Shown here: positions 63,074-64,000 of the stretch, piece by piece
How positions within the stretch are numbered: the stretch's first letter is position 1
Layout of the letters: each line of letters starts with the position of its first letter
Source: Poriferisulfidus sp965221375
GTDB lineage: Bacteria; Pseudomonadota; Gammaproteobacteria; Poriferisulfidales; Poriferisulfidaceae
Length of the DNA stretch: 64,000 bases
Assembly: GCA_965221375.1 (NCBI GenBank)
Contig: OZ244883.1
Location: 310,001-374,000, forward strand
Direction of reading: 5' to 3'
Program-made: the position numbers and the translations under genes
Notes under the pieces: generated by a model
What the model saw: the letters and a program-made list of their open reading frames with translations, nothing else
Databases searched by the model: none
What the model was told of the DNA's origin: nothing

Positions 63074-64000
63074 TTAAGTACTGCACCCCATATATCTGTT
63101 TTTTCTGCAGTAGTATGCGAGGTCATAGGCTTGATTTATTTGGGATGAGGTCATTTCCTCCTCAATCGAATTTATTTTCGCAATTAGCTCTTCATCTTCA
63201 AGTCCATTCTCAAGTGCAAGGATTAGCCACATGTATTTGTGAGGAACCTCGCCTGTAACGCCGTCTTCCGCGAAGAAGGACAGGCCCAGATGAGCCATGG
63301 CCAGAGGGAGTCCATCCATGGCACCCTTTCTGTAATATTGCCTTGCGGTCTTGTAGCTCTGCGGAACGCCTCGTCCGTGCTCATATAGTTTGCCCGCATT
63401 TACATAGCCCCAAGTATATCTCCCCGAACCTGCTCGCTCGTACCACCGTATTGCAGCTTCAGAATCTTGGGGGATGCCTTCTCCGTTCTCATACATGAGG
63501 CCCAGATAGTAGGCGGCCATAGGATCTCCTTGCGTGGCAGCCTTTTCGTGCAACAGCCTTGCCGTCGTGTAATCCTGGGGAACACCATGTCCCTTTCTGT
63601 ACATATTAGCCAGATGGACTTGCCCATTGAGGCCTCCCTGCTCGGCAGCCAATGTGTACCAATGCACGGCGGTCTTATGATTTTGAGGAACGCCGTACCC
63701 GTGCTCATACATGACGCCTAGATTGGTCTGGCTCGCACTATTTCCTTGCTCGGCAGCCAATTCGAACAACTGCGCTGCGGTTTCGTAATCATGGGGAACG
63801 CCTGCTCCGGAAAAATACAGCAAACCCAGATTGTTTTGGGCTTTAGCGAACCCCTGGTCCGCAGACTTTTTGTACCACCGCGCTGCCATTCCGTAATTTT
63901 GAGGAACACCTGTTCCTTTTTCATGCAGCAATCCCACCTCGAACTGGGCCTCCGCATTTCCCTCACTAGCGAGTTTCATCATCTCCATCATCTGGCCCAT
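63074..64000 (-). CDS. Sel1-repeat protein (may continue beyond window)
   Basis: At least 308 residues composed of about seven Sel1-like (TPR-related) repeats of 36 residues with the pattern A-x2-LG-x-(L/M)Y-x2-G-x-GVPQ(D/N)-x3-A-x2-W(Y/F). The alpha/alpha solenoid suggests protein-protein interaction. An ATG lies exactly at the window end, so the true start, and any signal peptide, may be outside. Somewhat more AT-rich than its neighbours. It ends 27 bp from mtdB, same strand. Confidence 0.9.
   Translation of the reverse strand: MGQMMEMMKLASEGNAEAQFEVGLLHEKGTGVPQNYGMAARWYKKSADQGFAKAQNNLGLLYFSGAGVPHDYETAAQLFELAAEQGNSASQTNLGVMYEHGYGVPQNHKTAVHWYTLAAEQGGLNGQVHLANMYRKGHGVPQDYTTARLLHEKAATQGDPMAAYYLGLMYENGEGIPQDSEAAIRWYERAGSGRYTWGYVNAGKLYEHGRGVPQSYKTARQYYRKGAMDGLPLAMAHLGLSFFAEDGVTGEVPHKYMWLILALENGLEDEELIAKINSIEEEMTSSQINQAYDLAYYCRKNRYMGCST

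Overview
The window looks like a chromosomal segment of a gammaproteobacterium with autotrophic or one-carbon metabolism; I do not name a genus. The orders murJ-ribF-ileS-lspA-ispH and atpIBEFHAGDC-glmU-glmS are typical of that class. A tkt-gap-pgk-pyk-fba operon is common in autotrophs and methylotrophs, and an MtdB-like tetrahydromethanopterin enzyme points to C1 chemistry.

Layout. (1) 1-9086: urea use, with urtBCDE (ABC urea importer, urtA outside the window) running directly into ureDABCEFG and a 62-aa membrane peptide. (2) 9138-11702: a TonB-dependent receptor, possibly supplying nickel or another cofactor. (3) 11680-21079, minus strand: cobalamin adenosyltransferase, peroxiredoxin, cysG, then the coupled block ispH-lspA-ileS-ribF-murJ. 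(4) 21392-31453, plus strand: the complete F1Fo ATP synthase operon, then glmU and glmS.

(5) About 31454-53100: an accessory region starting just past the glmS 3' end, a known insertion hot spot. Its left part is AT-rich. It holds a tail-anchored unknown protein, an IS3-family element, a small membrane protein and a 1892-residue DUF4011-type SF1 helicase with a Vsr-like nuclease domain and a large internal duplication. An HNH endonuclease and a HEPN protein follow, then an S24 peptidase-like protein, a lone gcvH, a tRNA 3' remnant and an AAA ATPase whose S8 peptidase partner survives only as a C-terminal stub. Next come a Phd-type antitoxin with a VapC stub, a Fic protein and a 1708-residue Calx-beta autotransporter. 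This reads as a defence/toxin-antitoxin island with clear signs of decay.

(6) 53102-61350, minus strand: tkt-gap-pgk-pyk-fba plus a 2Fe-2S flavin reductase and a small Cys-containing protein, mostly joined by ATGA stop/start overlaps. (7) 61530-64000: a secreted unknown, mtdB and a Sel1-repeat protein that reaches the window edge.

The strongest leads are the 967-bp sequence-identical internal duplication in the helicase gene, the HEPN-HNH gene pair beside it, the truncated AAA/S8 pair, and several remnants (orphan IS end, tRNA 3' end, diverged flanking repeats) that record how the island was built and eroded.
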